Shown: positions 16,416-26,483 of the stretch, one piece after another
How positions within the stretch are numbered: the first letter of the stretch is position 1
How the letters are laid out: each line of letters starts with the position of its first letter
Assembly: GCF_900538275.1 (NCBI RefSeq)
Contig: NZ_LR130778.1
Span: 3,406,001 to 3,470,000, forward strand
Reading direction: 5' to 3'
DNA length: 64,000 bases
Source of the DNA: Petrocella atlantisensis
GTDB taxonomy: Bacteria > Bacillota > Clostridia > Lachnospirales > Vallitaleaceae
Translations under genes and position numbers: made by a program
Notes under the pieces: generated by a model
What the model saw: the letters and a program-made list of their open reading frames with translations, nothing else
Database searches by the model: none
Told to the model about the DNA's origin: nothing

Positions 16416-18872
16416 ATGAAAGAGAACAATTCAATATCAATTACAGGGATGACATGTGCATCCTGTGCAAATGCCGTTGAAAGAAGTGTGGCCAAGTTAG
16501 ATGGAATATCTTTGGCGGCTGTCAACTTTGCAACCGAAAAACTTACATATGATTATGATACGGATAAAGTGGACGTTGAACAGATAAAAGATGCCATTAA
16601 AGAAGCAGGATATGGTGTGACAGAAGAAAGTCGTGTGAGTGAGGTTACAATACCAATTTCTGGCATGACATGTGCATCTTGTGCAGCAAATATTGATAAA
16701 TCGATACGCAAGATTCAAGGTATTGAGAGTGTCAATGTTAATCTCACCACTGAGAAAGCAACAGTCAAGTATCAAGCAACTGAAACTCGTATATCAGCAA
16801 TTAAACAAGCAATTGTAAAAGCAGGGTATGAGCCATTAGATATAGAAATCAAAGAAAATCTGGATGGTGAAAAAAATCGTCATGAAGCTGCAATGAAGCT
16901 GTTGTGGAAGAAATTTATTATTTCAATGATATTTTCACTTCCTTTACTAGTCATTGCAATGGGTCATATGTTGGGACTTCCATTACCGGGAATTATTAAT
17001 CCGGAAAATAATCCTCTTAATTATGCATTAATTCAGTTGATATTAGTGATACCAGTCATAATTGTTGGTAATAAGTTCTATACAGTCGGATTCACGACTT
17101 TGTTTAGGGGAGCACCTAATATGGATACATTAATTGGTATTGGAACCGGTGCTGCGGTACTATATGGCATCTATGCAACAATTATGATCGCATATGGTCA
17201 AGTCGAATACGCCATGGATTTATATTTTGAAACTGCAGGTGTTATCATTACATTGATATTATTAGGTAAGTACTTAGAATCAGTTTCAAAAGGTAAGACA
17301 TCTGAAGCAATTAAGAAATTAATGGGATTAGCACCTAAGACTGCACTTGTTATACAAAACGGTGAAGAAGTTGTTCTTCCTATTGACGAAGTAGAAGTAG
17401 GCGATATTATCATCGTGAAACCTGGAGAAAAAATTCCGGTTGATGGTATTGTAATCGAAGGAAGCTCCTCCGTTGATGAGTCTATGTTAACAGGTGAGAG
17501 CATGCCCGTAGAGAAACAAAGTGGTGATAAAGTTATCGGCGCCAGTATCAATAAACACGGACTAATAAACTTCAATGCAACGAAAGTTGGGAAAGACACC
17601 GCACTGGCTCAGATTGTTAAGCTTGTTGAAGATGCCCAGGGATCAAAAGCACCAATAGCCAGACTGGCTGATGTTATTGCAAGTTATTTTGTACCTGTAG
17701 TTATCGTAATAGCCATAGTTGCTGGTCTTGCATGGTTTATATCAGGAGAATCAGTTATCTTCTCGTTAACTATATTTATTGCTGTTCTTGTAATCGCTTG
17801 CCCTTGCGCCCTTGGCCTTGCAACTCCAACAGCAATTATGGTTGGAACTGGAAAAGGTGCTGAATATGGTGTGTTAATTAAAGGAGGACAACCCCTGGAA
17901 ACAGCACATAAGATAGATACCATTGTATTTGATAAAACAGGGACAATTACAGAAGGAAAACCAGTAGTGACAGATATTTTAGTTACTGATCATCATGATA
18001 CAAATGAGATATTAGCATTGGCAGCCTCAGCTGAGAAGGGTTCTGAACATCCTCTAGGAGAAGCAATCGTATTAAAAGCAGAGCAAGAAGGTGTGGTCTT
18101 TACAGATATAACAGGGTTTGTTGCTATACCTGGTCATGGTATTGAAGTTAGAATATCAGACAAGACTGTTTTACTGGGAAACAAAAAATTGATGTTGGAC
18201 CGTCAGATAAACAATGTATTAGAAGAAGAAGCTGATAAATTTGCTAATGAAGGTAAAACACCAATGTATATTTCAGTGGATAATAAACTTGCTGGTATCA
18301 TTGCTGTGGCAGATACGACCAAAGAAAGTAGTTTCAGGGCCATTAAAGCACTGCACGATCTTGGTATCAAAGTTGCCATGATTACTGGTGATAACACAAG
18401 AACAGCTAATGCTATCGCCAAGCAAGTTGGGATTGATCTTGTCTTATCAGAAGTATTACCAGAAGATAAGGCGAATGAAGTGAAAAAGTTACAAAATCAA
18501 GGTAGTATAGTTGCCATGGTTGGTGATGGCATTAATGATGCTCCAGCTCTAGCCCAAGCAGATGTTGGCATAGCCATTGGCTCTGGAACAGATGTTGCTA
18601 TCGAATCAGCAGATATTGTTCTAATGAGAAGTGATTTGTTAGATGTGGTAACTGCCTTGCAACTCAGTAAACAAACGATTAGAAACATTAAACAGAACCT
18701 ATTTTGGGCATTCGCCTATAATACGGCAGGGATACCTATTGCAGCAGGATTGCTATTAGCATTTGGTGGTCCTAAACTGAATCCGATGATTGCTGGCGGT
18801 GCTATGGCATTTAGTTCAGTATCAGTTCTTATGAATGCCTTAAGACTTAAAAGGTTCAAACCAGCTAAATAA
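16416..18872 (+). CDS. copA: Copper-exporting P1B-type ATPase
   Basis: 818 residues. Two N-terminal HMA domains with GMTCASC (Cys at about 14/17 and 86/89), eight membrane helices, TGES, the CPC motif at about 462-464 followed by GLATPTAIM, the phosphorylated Asp in DKTGT at about 506, SEHPLGEA and [11 protein letters not shown]. The late helix motifs YNTAGIP and MAFSSVSV are those of Cu(I)-transporting P1B-1 pumps. It exports cytosolic Cu(I), and probably Ag(I), across the membrane. Co-transcribed with the upstream regulator and the downstream CopZ-like chaperone; AAGGAGG precedes the start. Confidence 0.97.
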   Translation: MKENNSISITGMTCASCANAVERSVAKLDGISLAAVNFATEKLTYDYDTDKVDVEQIKDAIKEAGYGVTEESRVSEVTIPISGMTCASCAANIDKSIRKIQGIESVNVNLTTEKATVKYQATETRISAIKQAIVKAGYEPLDIEIKENLDGEKNRHEAAMKLLWKKFIISMIFSLPLLVIAMGHMLGLPLPGIINPENNPLNYALIQLILVIPVIIVGNKFYTVGFTTLFRGAPNMDTLIGIGTGAAVLYGIYATIMIAYGQVEYAMDLYFETAGVIITLILLGKYLESVSKGKTSEAIKKLMGLAPKTALVIQNGEEVVLPIDEVEVGDIIIVKPGEKIPVDGIVIEGSSSVDESMLTGESMPVEKQSGDKVIGASINKHGLINFNATKVGKDTALAQIVKLVEDAQGSKAPIARLADVIASYFVPVVIVIAIVAGLAWFISGESVIFSLTIFIAVLVIACPCALGLATPTAIMVGTGKGAEYGVLIKGGQPLETAHKIDTIVFDKTGTITEGKPVVTDILVTDHHDTNEILALAASAEKGSEHPLGEAIVLKAEQEGVVFTDITGFVAIPGHGIEVRISDKTVLLGNKKLMLDRQINNVLEEEADKFANEGKTPMYISVDNKLAGIIAVADTTKESSFRAIKALHDLGIKVAMITGDNTRTANAIAKQVGIDLVLSEVLPEDKANEVKKLQNQGSIVAMVGDGINDAPALAQADVGIAIGSGTDVAIESADIVLMRSDLLDVVTALQLSKQTIRNIKQNLFWAFAYNTAGIPIAAGLLLAFGGPKLNPMIAGGAMAFSSVSVLMNALRLKRFKPAK

Positions 18873-18893
18873 ACTTTTACAAGGAGGAATACC

Positions 18894-19106
18894 ATGAAAC
18901 AATATATTAGTATAGAAGGCATGTCATGTGCCCACTGTGTGAATCATGTTAAAGGGGCTTTGTCATCCATTGAAGGTGTACAAAAGACAGATGTCAACCT
19001 ACACAAGAAAAATGCAATAATAGAAAGTGATATTGAGATTAATGATGCATTGATTATTCAATCAATCAAAGATATTGGATATAAAGTTATTGAAATCAAA
19101 TCATAA
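18894..19106 (+). CDS. copZ: Copper chaperone, HMA domain (CopZ-like)
   Basis: 70-residue single HMA domain with the metal-binding loop GMSCAHC near residues 9-15. Such chaperones carry Cu(I) to the N-terminal domains of CopA or to regulators. It starts 21 bases after the copA stop with AAGGAGG upstream and ends at a hairpin, closing the regulator-copA-copZ operon. Confidence 0.93.
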   Translation: MKQYISIEGMSCAHCVNHVKGALSSIEGVQKTDVNLHKKNAIIESDIEINDALIIQSIKDIGYKVIEIKS

Positions 19107-19113
19107 TAATTCT

Positions 19114-19142
19114 TGAAGGGCAACCTGTAGGATTGCCCTTCA
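19114..19142 (+). terminator. Hairpin after copZ
   Basis: Perfect 10-bp stem TGAAGGGCAA / TTGCCCTTCA with a 9-nt loop. The T tract is weak, so termination may be partial. Confidence 0.6.
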
Positions 19143-19218
19143 TTGAATATATTTAAATTAAGGAATATACTGTAATTGGAATAGAACGTATCTATTGCGA
19201 CTAAAAGGAGGTCATATT

Positions 19219-21645
19219 ATGTATCAATGCCCAATGAAATGCGATAATGGAAAACTTTATGATGAACCGGGTAAGTGCCCCACTTGTGGCATGAACTTAA
19301 AAGAATTAGATGATCATTCAATGGATGAACACCAACATCAACATAGCGCTCATACTGAAGATGAACATCACAAGCATCATGATCACCACATACATCACCA
19401 CGAACATAGCAAAGAATGTGTTTGTCATGATGATGCATGTGATGGTAGTTGCAAAGTGAATTGCCAATGTACATTTTACGAAGCTGAACTTAAGAAACCA
19501 ACCTTCGAAGCAAAGAAAACGAGCGTAACAAAAGCATATATTTGTCCTATGAGGTGTGAAGGAGACAAAACATACGAACAACCTGGTGATTGTCCAGTAT
19601 GTGGCATGCATATGACTGAAGTGATTAGTTTTGGTAGTACAATGGATGCAGATGAGGATGAGGGTGTAAAAGCATACAAGCAAATGAGATTAAGGCTTAT
19701 ATGGTCAGCAATACTTTCCATTCCTATATTTGTCTTGGCAATGGGTGAACTTATACCTGGAATTAATGAAATTATTGAAGCGTTATTTTCAAGGAAAGTC
19801 AATTTGTTGATCCAACTGATTTTATCAACACCTGTTATGTTTATCTTTTCAAAGTTTATTTTTAAGAATTGTTATAAAAGTATTATACACAAGAGTTTGA
19901 ATATGTTTACACTAATAGGCATAGGAACAGGTGCAGCATGGATTTTCAGTTTATTTGCTACACTAGTTCCTGGTATATTTCCAGCTGAAATTGTTGGTGA
20001 GAATGGTTTCCCACCAGTCTATTTTGAAACAACAGTTATTATATTGACATTAGTTATATTAGGACAAATGCTTGAACTATTAGCACATTCTAAGACTAAT
20101 TCAGCCATAAAGGAATTACTTAGTTTAGTTCCTTCTACCGCTATTGTTATTAGAAATGGTGAAGATGTAGAGATTCCTTTAGAAGAGGTTTTAGTTGATG
20201 ATCAACTTAGAATTAAACCTGGTAACAAAGTACCTGTGGATGGTATAGTTTTATCAGGTTCAGGAACTGTAGATGAATCAATGATATCTGGCGAACCAAT
20301 ACCTGTTGAGAAAGAAGAAGGAGAGAAAGTAACCGGTGGTACAATTAACAGCAATGGTAGCTTTATTATGGTAGCTAAGAGTGTTGGAGGAGACACAGTA
20401 CTAGCAAGAATTATTACTATGGTTAATGAAGCTTCAAGATCTAAAGCACCTATACAAAAGATAGCAGATCAAGTGGCTGGCTATTTTGTACCTGTTGTTT
20501 TAGTTATATCATTGTTAACCTTGTTAGTTTGGGGCTTGATTTTAGGTAACTGGGAACTAGGTATTGTTAATTCTATAGCTGTTCTAATTATTGCCTGTCC
20601 ATGTGCCCTCGGGTTGGCGACACCTGTATCAATTATGGTGGGAACAGGAAAAGGTGCAAAGCTAGGCGTCCTTATTAAGAATGCAAAAGCGATAGAGCAG
20701 ATGAGAAAAGTTGATACTGTTTTAGTTGATAAAACAGGAACATTGACCCTCGGTAAGCCAGCTTTTAAAGATAGTGAAAGTTTTAGTCATTATAATAGTG
20801 ATGAAATATTACAAATTGCTGCATCTATTGATAATAATAGTGAGCATCCATTAGCACAGGCGATTGTCAAAGCTGCAAAAAATAAAGGTATCTCTATAAA
20901 TGATACAGCTGATTTTGAATCTGTCACAGGTAAAGGTGCAGTAGGCAAAATTGGTTCAAAAGTATATGGTATTGGAAATATGAAGTTGGTTGATTATCTT
21001 GGTGTCAAGTATGAGATAGATCTTAAGAAGATAACCGATAGGCAACTTAATGGCCAAACAGTTATGTATGTCGTGGAGGAAAAGGAATTAATTGGTATCG
21101 TCAGTGTTAGTGATCCTATTAAGGAGTCTACTCCAAAAGCAGTTAGAATACTACATGAATTAGGTGTTAAGATTATTATGCTTACTGGTGATAATACAAA
21201 TACAGCCAGTTCTGTTGCAAAAGAGCTAGGAATTGATGATTATATGGCTGATTGTCTGCCAGAGGATAAGTTCAACAAAGTTAAAGAACTTCAAAGCAAA
21301 AATCAATATGTTGCAATGGCAGGTGATGGTATAAATGATTCACCAGCAATTGCTCAGGCGAATGTCGGTATTGCAATGGGTACAGGAACAGATGTTGCGA
21401 TGGAAAGTTCTGACATTACATTGGTAAAAGGTGATTTAATTGGGATTGCCAAAGCAAAATCATTAAGCGTTAAGGTTATGAAGAATATTAAGCAGAATCT
21501 GTTTTTTGCATTCATTTATAATACCATTGGAATACCAATTGCAGCGCTTGGTTTATTGAATCCTATGTTTGCAGGCCTGGCAATGGCACTTAGTTCCATA
21601 TCTGTACTTTCAAATGCATTGAGAATAAGGAAAATGGAAATATAA
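19219..21645 (+). CDS. P1B-type Cu/Ag ATPase with two HMBD zinc-ribbon-like fingers and a His-rich stretch
   Basis: 808 residues. The N-terminus has two heavy-metal-binding-domain fingers (YQCPMKC...CPTCGM near 1-30 and YICPMRC...CPVCGM near 110-135). They are separated by a very His-rich segment (about 35-70) and a Cys cluster. Then come membrane helices, CPC at about 460-462, DKTGT with Asp at about 504, SEHPLAQA and GDGINDSPAIA. This plan fits CopB/SilP-like copper or silver pumps. ATG 19219 is preferred (AAAAGGAGG just upstream); an in-frame TTG at 19195 lacks a ribosome site. It is transcribed separately from copA. Exact metal is inferred. Confidence 0.93.
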   Translation: MYQCPMKCDNGKLYDEPGKCPTCGMNLKELDDHSMDEHQHQHSAHTEDEHHKHHDHHIHHHEHSKECVCHDDACDGSCKVNCQCTFYEAELKKPTFEAKKTSVTKAYICPMRCEGDKTYEQPGDCPVCGMHMTEVISFGSTMDADEDEGVKAYKQMRLRLIWSAILSIPIFVLAMGELIPGINEIIEALFSRKVNLLIQLILSTPVMFIFSKFIFKNCYKSIIHKSLNMFTLIGIGTGAAWIFSLFATLVPGIFPAEIVGENGFPPVYFETTVIILTLVILGQMLELLAHSKTNSAIKELLSLVPSTAIVIRNGEDVEIPLEEVLVDDQLRIKPGNKVPVDGIVLSGSGTVDESMISGEPIPVEKEEGEKVTGGTINSNGSFIMVAKSVGGDTVLARIITMVNEASRSKAPIQKIADQVAGYFVPVVLVISLLTLLVWGLILGNWELGIVNSIAVLIIACPCALGLATPVSIMVGTGKGAKLGVLIKNAKAIEQMRKVDTVLVDKTGTLTLGKPAFKDSESFSHYNSDEILQIAASIDNNSEHPLAQAIVKAAKNKGISINDTADFESVTGKGAVGKIGSKVYGIGNMKLVDYLGVKYEIDLKKITDRQLNGQTVMYVVEEKELIGIVSVSDPIKESTPKAVRILHELGVKIIMLTGDNTNTASSVAKELGIDDYMADCLPEDKFNKVKELQSKNQYVAMAGDGINDSPAIAQANVGIAMGTGTDVAMESSDITLVKGDLIGIAKAKSLSVKVMKNIKQNLFFAFIYNTIGIPIAALGLLNPMFAGLAMALSSISVLSNALRIRKMEI

Positions 21646-21655
21646 TCGATGTACA

Positions 21656-21694
21656 GACTACATAAAGGAAAGCTAAAGGTTCCTTTATGTAGTC
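21656..21694 (+). terminator. Perfect 15-bp hairpin after the HMBD ATPase gene
   Basis: GACTACATAAAGGAA (21656-21670) and TTCCTTTATGTAGTC (21680-21694) are exact complements with a 9-nt loop. No long T run follows. Its last two bases are the first two of the operator at 21693, so terminator and promoter adjoin. Confidence 0.65.
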
Positions 21695-21734
21695 ATATTT
21701 CTGTCATATTTACAGGGTATTGTGTACATATATA
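21693..21734 (+). promoter_or_regulatory. 11-bp-spaced direct-repeat operator and promoter of the MCP/HD-GYP/oxidase operon
   Basis: TCATATTT (21693-21700) is repeated exactly at 21704-21711. A -10-like TATATA (21729-21734) lies 17 bp after the second copy. It is the same architecture as upstream of both Met-rich operons. Confidence 0.7.
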
Positions 21735-21764
21735 TTTCGAAAAATACAATTAAGGAGAATAGTA

Positions 21765-23447
21765 ATGACGGTTAAAAGAAAGCTCTATCTAGGATATTTT
21801 ATCTTGGTTTTGATGTTAATTAGTTTGGGGAGTGTAGGCATCGTACAAATGGGAAAAATGAATGACAATATCAAAACAATGTATGAAAGTGATGTTAAGG
21901 CAATAGATTTACTTAAATCAGCACAATATAGTTTTGCCCTGGTTCAAAGGTCAGAGAAGAATATATTATTGGCATCTGATCAAGCGGAAAAAAAAGAACA
22001 TTTTATGCATTTTGAAGAACGATATTTGGAAGATATTTATGGTAATATTAGTGATTATAATTTAATTAGCGAAGTGGAAATTGGTGGTCTAGTTGAAAGT
22101 ATTCAAGAGTTTGAGTCTCTTCAAGCCAAGGCGATTCAGGAAAGTATTGATGGGAATAATGATGAGGCGATTAAACAGTCATTGTCAATTATGGAAGCTG
22201 CTGATAGCATTAATAATGAATTCATAGCTATGGTCGAAATTCAAATGGAAGAAATAGAACATCATTACATAAGTAGTGTATCGTTTTATGAATCAACAAA
22301 AAAACTTGTTGTAGTTTTCATTTTGAGCAGTATCATCATTAGTTTAGTCGTTGGATTTATTATTTCTTCATATATCAACAGACAATTAAAGAAAACAATG
22401 AGCTTTTCTTCTGATTTATCGAAAGGAAAATTTAACAAACCTGTTCAATCTAATAGAAAAGATGAATTCGGTGAACTATTTAGTAGTTTGAATATAACTT
22501 TAGCAACATTAGTTGATATGATTTCACAATCAATCAACATAGCAAGTGATTTAGATAAGGACAGTACAGTCTTGACTCAAGTTGTGGCACAAATGAAGAC
22601 ATCTATAGATAGTATACATAAGGAAGTTAACGATATCATTGATTCAAATACTGAAATTGAGCTGAAATCCTCAGAAATTGATCGTAATATAGACCAGGTT
22701 TTGAACGAATCACAGGTTATTTCGGGGCATAGCAGCGAAGCAAGTAATGATGCAAGCTTATTAAGGCGTGAATCTGAAAGTTTGAATGAAAATATTGAGG
22801 TTGTGAATGAAAAGAATAAGTTCGTTCTTAATTCAATATCACATGTAACAGTATCGGTAGATTCATTGAAAAAGGTTGCAGAGGGCATTGGGAGTATAAC
22901 AACGATTATTCGAGGCATATCAAAACAGACATCTTTATTGGCACTAAATGCAAATATTGAAGCTGCAAGAGCAGGAGAAAGTGGCAAAGGATTTGCAGTT
23001 GTTGCCAATGAAATAAAAGCTTTAGCTGAAGAATCAAGTTCAGCAACCGACCAAATTGATAAAATGGTACAAGATGTACAAGTGAAAATTGACGATGTCG
23101 TTAGCAAAATTGATGAAACAAATACAGAAATTCATAGTTCTCATGAATATTTTACTGGTATGATGGAGGCTACAGAGAAATTGGGCAAAAGCATAGAGTC
23201 AGTGGCGGATCATATTATTGGTATCAACGATAAAGTGATTAAGCTTGTTGAGTCATCTTCATATGTGAAGAGTTCATCTGCGGATATACTTAACTTGGTG
23301 ATTTCAAATGGTGATGCAACGTCTGAAATTAATCAAGAGATTTCAAACCAAGTCATTACCTTTAAAGAAATAATTCTTACATCAGAGGAATTGAAGAATA
23401 GGGCGAACAGCTTGACAGACAGTAATAAGAGTTTTGTACTTGAATAA
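21765..23447 (+). CDS. Methyl-accepting chemotaxis protein
   Basis: 560 residues: TM1 (about 7-26), a four-helix-bundle-like outer sensor domain (about 30-180), TM2 (about 180-202), HAMP, and a cytoplasmic coiled-coil signalling domain. The conserved hairpin tip reads [20 protein letters not shown]. It should control the CheA/CheW array. No metal motif is visible in the sensor domain. ATG 21765 is preferred over TTG 21720 because AAGGAG is just upstream. It is first in an operon with an HD-GYP protein and a multicopper oxidase, which suggests it senses metal or redox stress; that is inference. Confidence 0.93.
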   Translation: MTVKRKLYLGYFILVLMLISLGSVGIVQMGKMNDNIKTMYESDVKAIDLLKSAQYSFALVQRSEKNILLASDQAEKKEHFMHFEERYLEDIYGNISDYNLISEVEIGGLVESIQEFESLQAKAIQESIDGNNDEAIKQSLSIMEAADSINNEFIAMVEIQMEEIEHHYISSVSFYESTKKLVVVFILSSIIISLVVGFIISSYINRQLKKTMSFSSDLSKGKFNKPVQSNRKDEFGELFSSLNITLATLVDMISQSINIASDLDKDSTVLTQVVAQMKTSIDSIHKEVNDIIDSNTEIELKSSEIDRNIDQVLNESQVISGHSSEASNDASLLRRESESLNENIEVVNEKNKFVLNSISHVTVSVDSLKKVAEGIGSITTIIRGISKQTSLLALNANIEAARAGESGKGFAVVANEIKALAEESSSATDQIDKMVQDVQVKIDDVVSKIDETNTEIHSSHEYFTGMMEATEKLGKSIESVADHIIGINDKVIKLVESSSYVKSSSADILNLVISNGDATSEINQEISNQVITFKEIILTSEELKNRANSLTDSNKSFVLE

Positions 23448-23484
23448 ACATTATAAGGTATTAAAACAACAAGGGGTAAAATAG

Positions 23485-24627
23485 ATGAAGAAGAGCTATC
23501 GAAGTATTAGCATTATCGCTTATACAAATGTTGCAATAATATTTTTACTAGAAATCCTCCATAATCAATTGATGAATATATCAGAATTTCTTTTATTTGG
23601 AATACTCTTAGTTTATTCATTGGTCAATGGATGGTATATTCAACGAATAATTGCAAGACAGCGTAAGTATGAAACAGAATTATCCCATGAGAAAGTTTTC
23701 TCTAATCATATTCTGGAAACTATATCCTCAGGTGTTATCATTCTTGAGGCTAGATATAGGATAAAATATCTCAATAATTCAGCAAAAGAGTTACTTGGCG
23801 TAAAGGATGTTGAAGGAAGGCATATCTTTGAATATTTTAAGAATGAGAAAGCACGATTAAATAAAGTCATAGAAGGTACGGTAAGTGGAAGTATTAACCA
23901 TAGTATACATGTTATTCAGTATTCGAAAGAATTACATGAAAAACATTTGGTTTTAAAAGCGCTACCATTTAATACAGAAGAAGAAAACCAAAGTCAAATC
24001 ATGTTATATATTGAAGATATAACAGAACAGATTGAATTAACTAGAAAACTCGAAGAACAGTACCTTAATATGTTCAAAAGCTTTGTCAAATTCATCGATG
24101 CGAAAGATACCTATACGGGTTTGCATTCGTCGAATGTTAGTGACTATGTAAAGCTTATACTAAGTCAGATGGAAATTAGCAATGAGCTAGCTGATGAAAT
24201 AATTGTTGCTGCTAATCTACATGATATCGGCAAAATAGGCATACCTGAAAGTATTCTAAATAAACCAGGTAAATTGACAAATGAGGAATATAGTAAAATG
24301 AAAGAGCATCCTTCAATCGGTGCAAACCTTGTTGGAGAAATTATTGGATATGAAAATATCTCTAAAATTATAAGACACCATCATGAAAGATATGATGGTC
24401 GAGGATACCCTGATGGGCTGAAGGACACGTCAATCCCTCTTGGTAGCAAGGTTATTGCAGTAGCTGATGCATATGATGCAATAACCACAGATAGAATATA
24501 TCAAAAACATCGTAGTGTTGAGGAGGGAATTAACATCTTAAACAATGAAAAGGGAAAACAATTTGATCCCGAAATTGTGAATTGTTTTATTGAAGCACTA
24601 GAGATTATTAAGGTAGATGCTTCATGA
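23485..24627 (+). CDS. PAS / HD-GYP domain protein, probable c-di-GMP phosphodiesterase
   Basis: 380 residues: two N-terminal membrane helices (about 8-55), a PAS-like domain (about 70-190, VIILEARYRIKYLNNSAKEL) and an HD-GYP domain (about 195-375). Catalytic motifs are intact: LHDIGKIGIPE and HHHERYDGRGYPDGL. HD-GYP enzymes hydrolyse cyclic di-GMP. It starts 37 bases after the chemoreceptor gene and ends 23 bases before the oxidase gene, so all three are one transcript. The link suggests motility or biofilm adjustment under metal stress. Confidence 0.92.
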   Translation: MKKSYRSISIIAYTNVAIIFLLEILHNQLMNISEFLLFGILLVYSLVNGWYIQRIIARQRKYETELSHEKVFSNHILETISSGVIILEARYRIKYLNNSAKELLGVKDVEGRHIFEYFKNEKARLNKVIEGTVSGSINHSIHVIQYSKELHEKHLVLKALPFNTEEENQSQIMLYIEDITEQIELTRKLEEQYLNMFKSFVKFIDAKDTYTGLHSSNVSDYVKLILSQMEISNELADEIIVAANLHDIGKIGIPESILNKPGKLTNEEYSKMKEHPSIGANLVGEIIGYENISKIIRHHHERYDGRGYPDGLKDTSIPLGSKVIAVADAYDAITTDRIYQKHRSVEEGINILNNEKGKQFDPEIVNCFIEALEIIKVDAS

Positions 24628-24650
24628 TTAAAGAAAAGTGAGGTAATGAT

Positions 24651-26087
24651 ATGAAAAATAAACTTCTAATAAGTTTGCTGATATTTGGAGCGGTTACAAT
24701 TATGATTGGAATTTATGGTATAAATAGCCAAAAAGATCATAGCGTTAAGACAACAACATCCGAAGTTAGTAGAACTTCAAATGAGTTAAATGCCTTACCT
24801 ATTCCTGCATTATTGGAGGACAAAAACCCAGAAGAGGGTATATCCGATTATTATCTTAATGTTCAAAAAGGGACAACTAATTTCATGGACGATTTATTAA
24901 CACCTACTTTAGGCTATAACGGTAATTATCTTGGACCGGTACTTAAAACGGTTAGAGGTGAAGAAATAAATATGCACATTAGCAATGAGCTTAACGATAC
25001 AACATCTGTTCATTGGCATGGCTTAGAAACTAATGGACCTGAAGACGGTGGACCACGTCAAATTATTGGTGTTAATAGTACTTGGGAACCATCCTTTACC
25101 ATTAATCAGCCTGCAGCAACCTTATGGTTTCATCCCCATGTCATAGGTACAACAGCTACGCAGGTCTATCAAGGTTTAGCAGGCCTAATTATTATCGAAG
25201 ATGAGAATTCGAAGTCTTTAAACCTTCCAGATGATTATGGCGATAATGATATTCCCCTAATAATCCAAGATAGAAGCTTCAATGAAGATGGGGCATTTGT
25301 TTACGCAAATAATATGATGAATGGTGCGGTTGGAGATAAGATCATTGTTAATGGTGCTATAACCCCTTATTTGGATGTTAAGCAAATGAAGTATCGGTTT
25401 AGAATTGTCGATGGTGCGAATGCAAGTAACTACAACTTAAGGTTAAGTGATGATAGCGAATTCTATCAAATCGCATCTGACGGTGGTCTCCTTGAAAAAC
25501 CGATAGAGAGCAAAAAAATATTTGTTTCACCCGGTGAAAGAGCAGAAATCATTATTGATTTTGATAAGTACCAAGAAGGCGATGTCGTTGAGCTTCTAAC
25601 AGATACTAAATTAGTTATGACTTTCAGAATTGGTGAAGCAGCAGAAGATCTGACGGTGATTCCTGAAAGGCTGACAGAGATTGAGAAAATTGATGAGAGC
25701 CTGGTAACGAGTGTGAAAACAATCGAACTAGATGGTATGGGTCACATGGTTAGTATCAATGGCAGAAAATTCGATATGAATAGAATAGATGACAATGTCA
25801 CACTTGGTGATATTGAGATCTGGGAAATTACAAGCAACAGTACCATGATGGGTAAAATGGGTCATCCATTTCATATTCATGGCACCCAGTTTCAGATTCT
25901 CAGTCGTGATGGGAAAGAGCCACCCTTGAGCGAACAAGGTTGGAAAGATACGGTTTTTGTTCAAGCAGATGAAACTGTTCGAATTATTGTGAAATTTAAT
26001 TATAAAGGTGTATTTATGTATCATTGCCATATTCTCGAGCATGAAGAAGCTGGTATGATGGGACAACTTGAGGTAATAGAACAATAA
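24651..26087 (+). CDS. Multicopper oxidase, membrane-anchored or exported
   Basis: 478 residues with an N-terminal signal or anchor (about 5-24). All four copper-ligand motifs of laccase-type oxidases are present: HWHG (H121, H123), WFHPH (H161, H163), HPFHIHG (H405-H410) and HCHILEH with axial Met (HEEAGMM, about 458-469). It should oxidise Cu(I) or organic substrates outside the membrane, like CueO or CotA. O2 is the usual acceptor, so in a presumed anaerobe the role may be copper detoxification or oxygen scavenging. It is the last gene of the chemoreceptor operon. Confidence 0.95.
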   Translation: MKNKLLISLLIFGAVTIMIGIYGINSQKDHSVKTTTSEVSRTSNELNALPIPALLEDKNPEEGISDYYLNVQKGTTNFMDDLLTPTLGYNGNYLGPVLKTVRGEEINMHISNELNDTTSVHWHGLETNGPEDGGPRQIIGVNSTWEPSFTINQPAATLWFHPHVIGTTATQVYQGLAGLIIIEDENSKSLNLPDDYGDNDIPLIIQDRSFNEDGAFVYANNMMNGAVGDKIIVNGAITPYLDVKQMKYRFRIVDGANASNYNLRLSDDSEFYQIASDGGLLEKPIESKKIFVSPGERAEIIIDFDKYQEGDVVELLTDTKLVMTFRIGEAAEDLTVIPERLTEIEKIDESLVTSVKTIELDGMGHMVSINGRKFDMNRIDDNVTLGDIEIWEITSNSTMMGKMGHPFHIHGTQFQILSRDGKEPPLSEQGWKDTVFVQADETVRIIVKFNYKGVFMYHCHILEHEEAGMMGQLEVIEQ

Positions 26088-26154
26088 TGAGAAAAAACTA
26101 CATTTCAGTTTAATTGATAAATAGGGATATATTATCTCTATTTATTTTTTTTAG

Positions 26155-26198
26155 TCATATTTCTGCCTTATTTATGTAAGATAATTATAGAGTATAGT
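26155..26198 (+). promoter_or_regulatory. 11-bp-spaced direct-repeat operator and promoter of the HMA/RseC genes
   Basis: TCATATTT (26155-26162) and the weaker CCTTATTT (26166-26173) are 11 bp apart. TATAGT (26193-26198) lies 19 bp after the second copy. It is a fourth member of the shared site family. Confidence 0.6.
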
Positions 26199-26225
26199 CC
26201 TAATAAAATTATAGGAGGTAAAGCA

Positions 26226-26465
26226 TTGTATACATTTAAAATAAGACAAAAAAATATGTTATGTGGTCATTGTTTACTAAATGTAGCAAAATCTCTTGAC
26301 AATATAAATGGAGTTTTGGAATTTGAAATAGATTTGGAGGAACAAGCTATTATTGTGAAGTGTGCGAATGATCATATATCAAAGCGGAAAATCAGAAAAG
26401 TGATTAACGCTTCTATAATCACTGGTAAAATTCCAATTGAGTTAATTGGAGATGATTGTAAATAA
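26226..26465 (+). CDS. HMA-like metal-binding protein
   Basis: 79 residues with the overall beta-alpha-beta pattern of an HMA domain and a CGHC metal loop (MLCGHCLLNVAKSL) near residue 13. The GM before the first Cys of classic chaperones is replaced by ML. TTG 26226 follows AGGAGG at normal spacing and is the only sensible start. Probably a copper chaperone or buffer variant, co-transcribed with the RseC-like protein and placed under the shared direct-repeat promoter. Confidence 0.8.
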   Translation: MYTFKIRQKNMLCGHCLLNVAKSLDNINGVLEFEIDLEEQAIIVKCANDHISKRKIRKVINASIITGKIPIELIGDDCK

Positions 26466-26483
26466 AAGAACGGAGGATGCATT

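Noticed and set aside
19217-19683. Long antisense ORFs opposite the His-rich ATPase N-terminus
   Set aside because: Produced by the repetitive His codons on the plus strand; low-complexity translation and no ribosome site.
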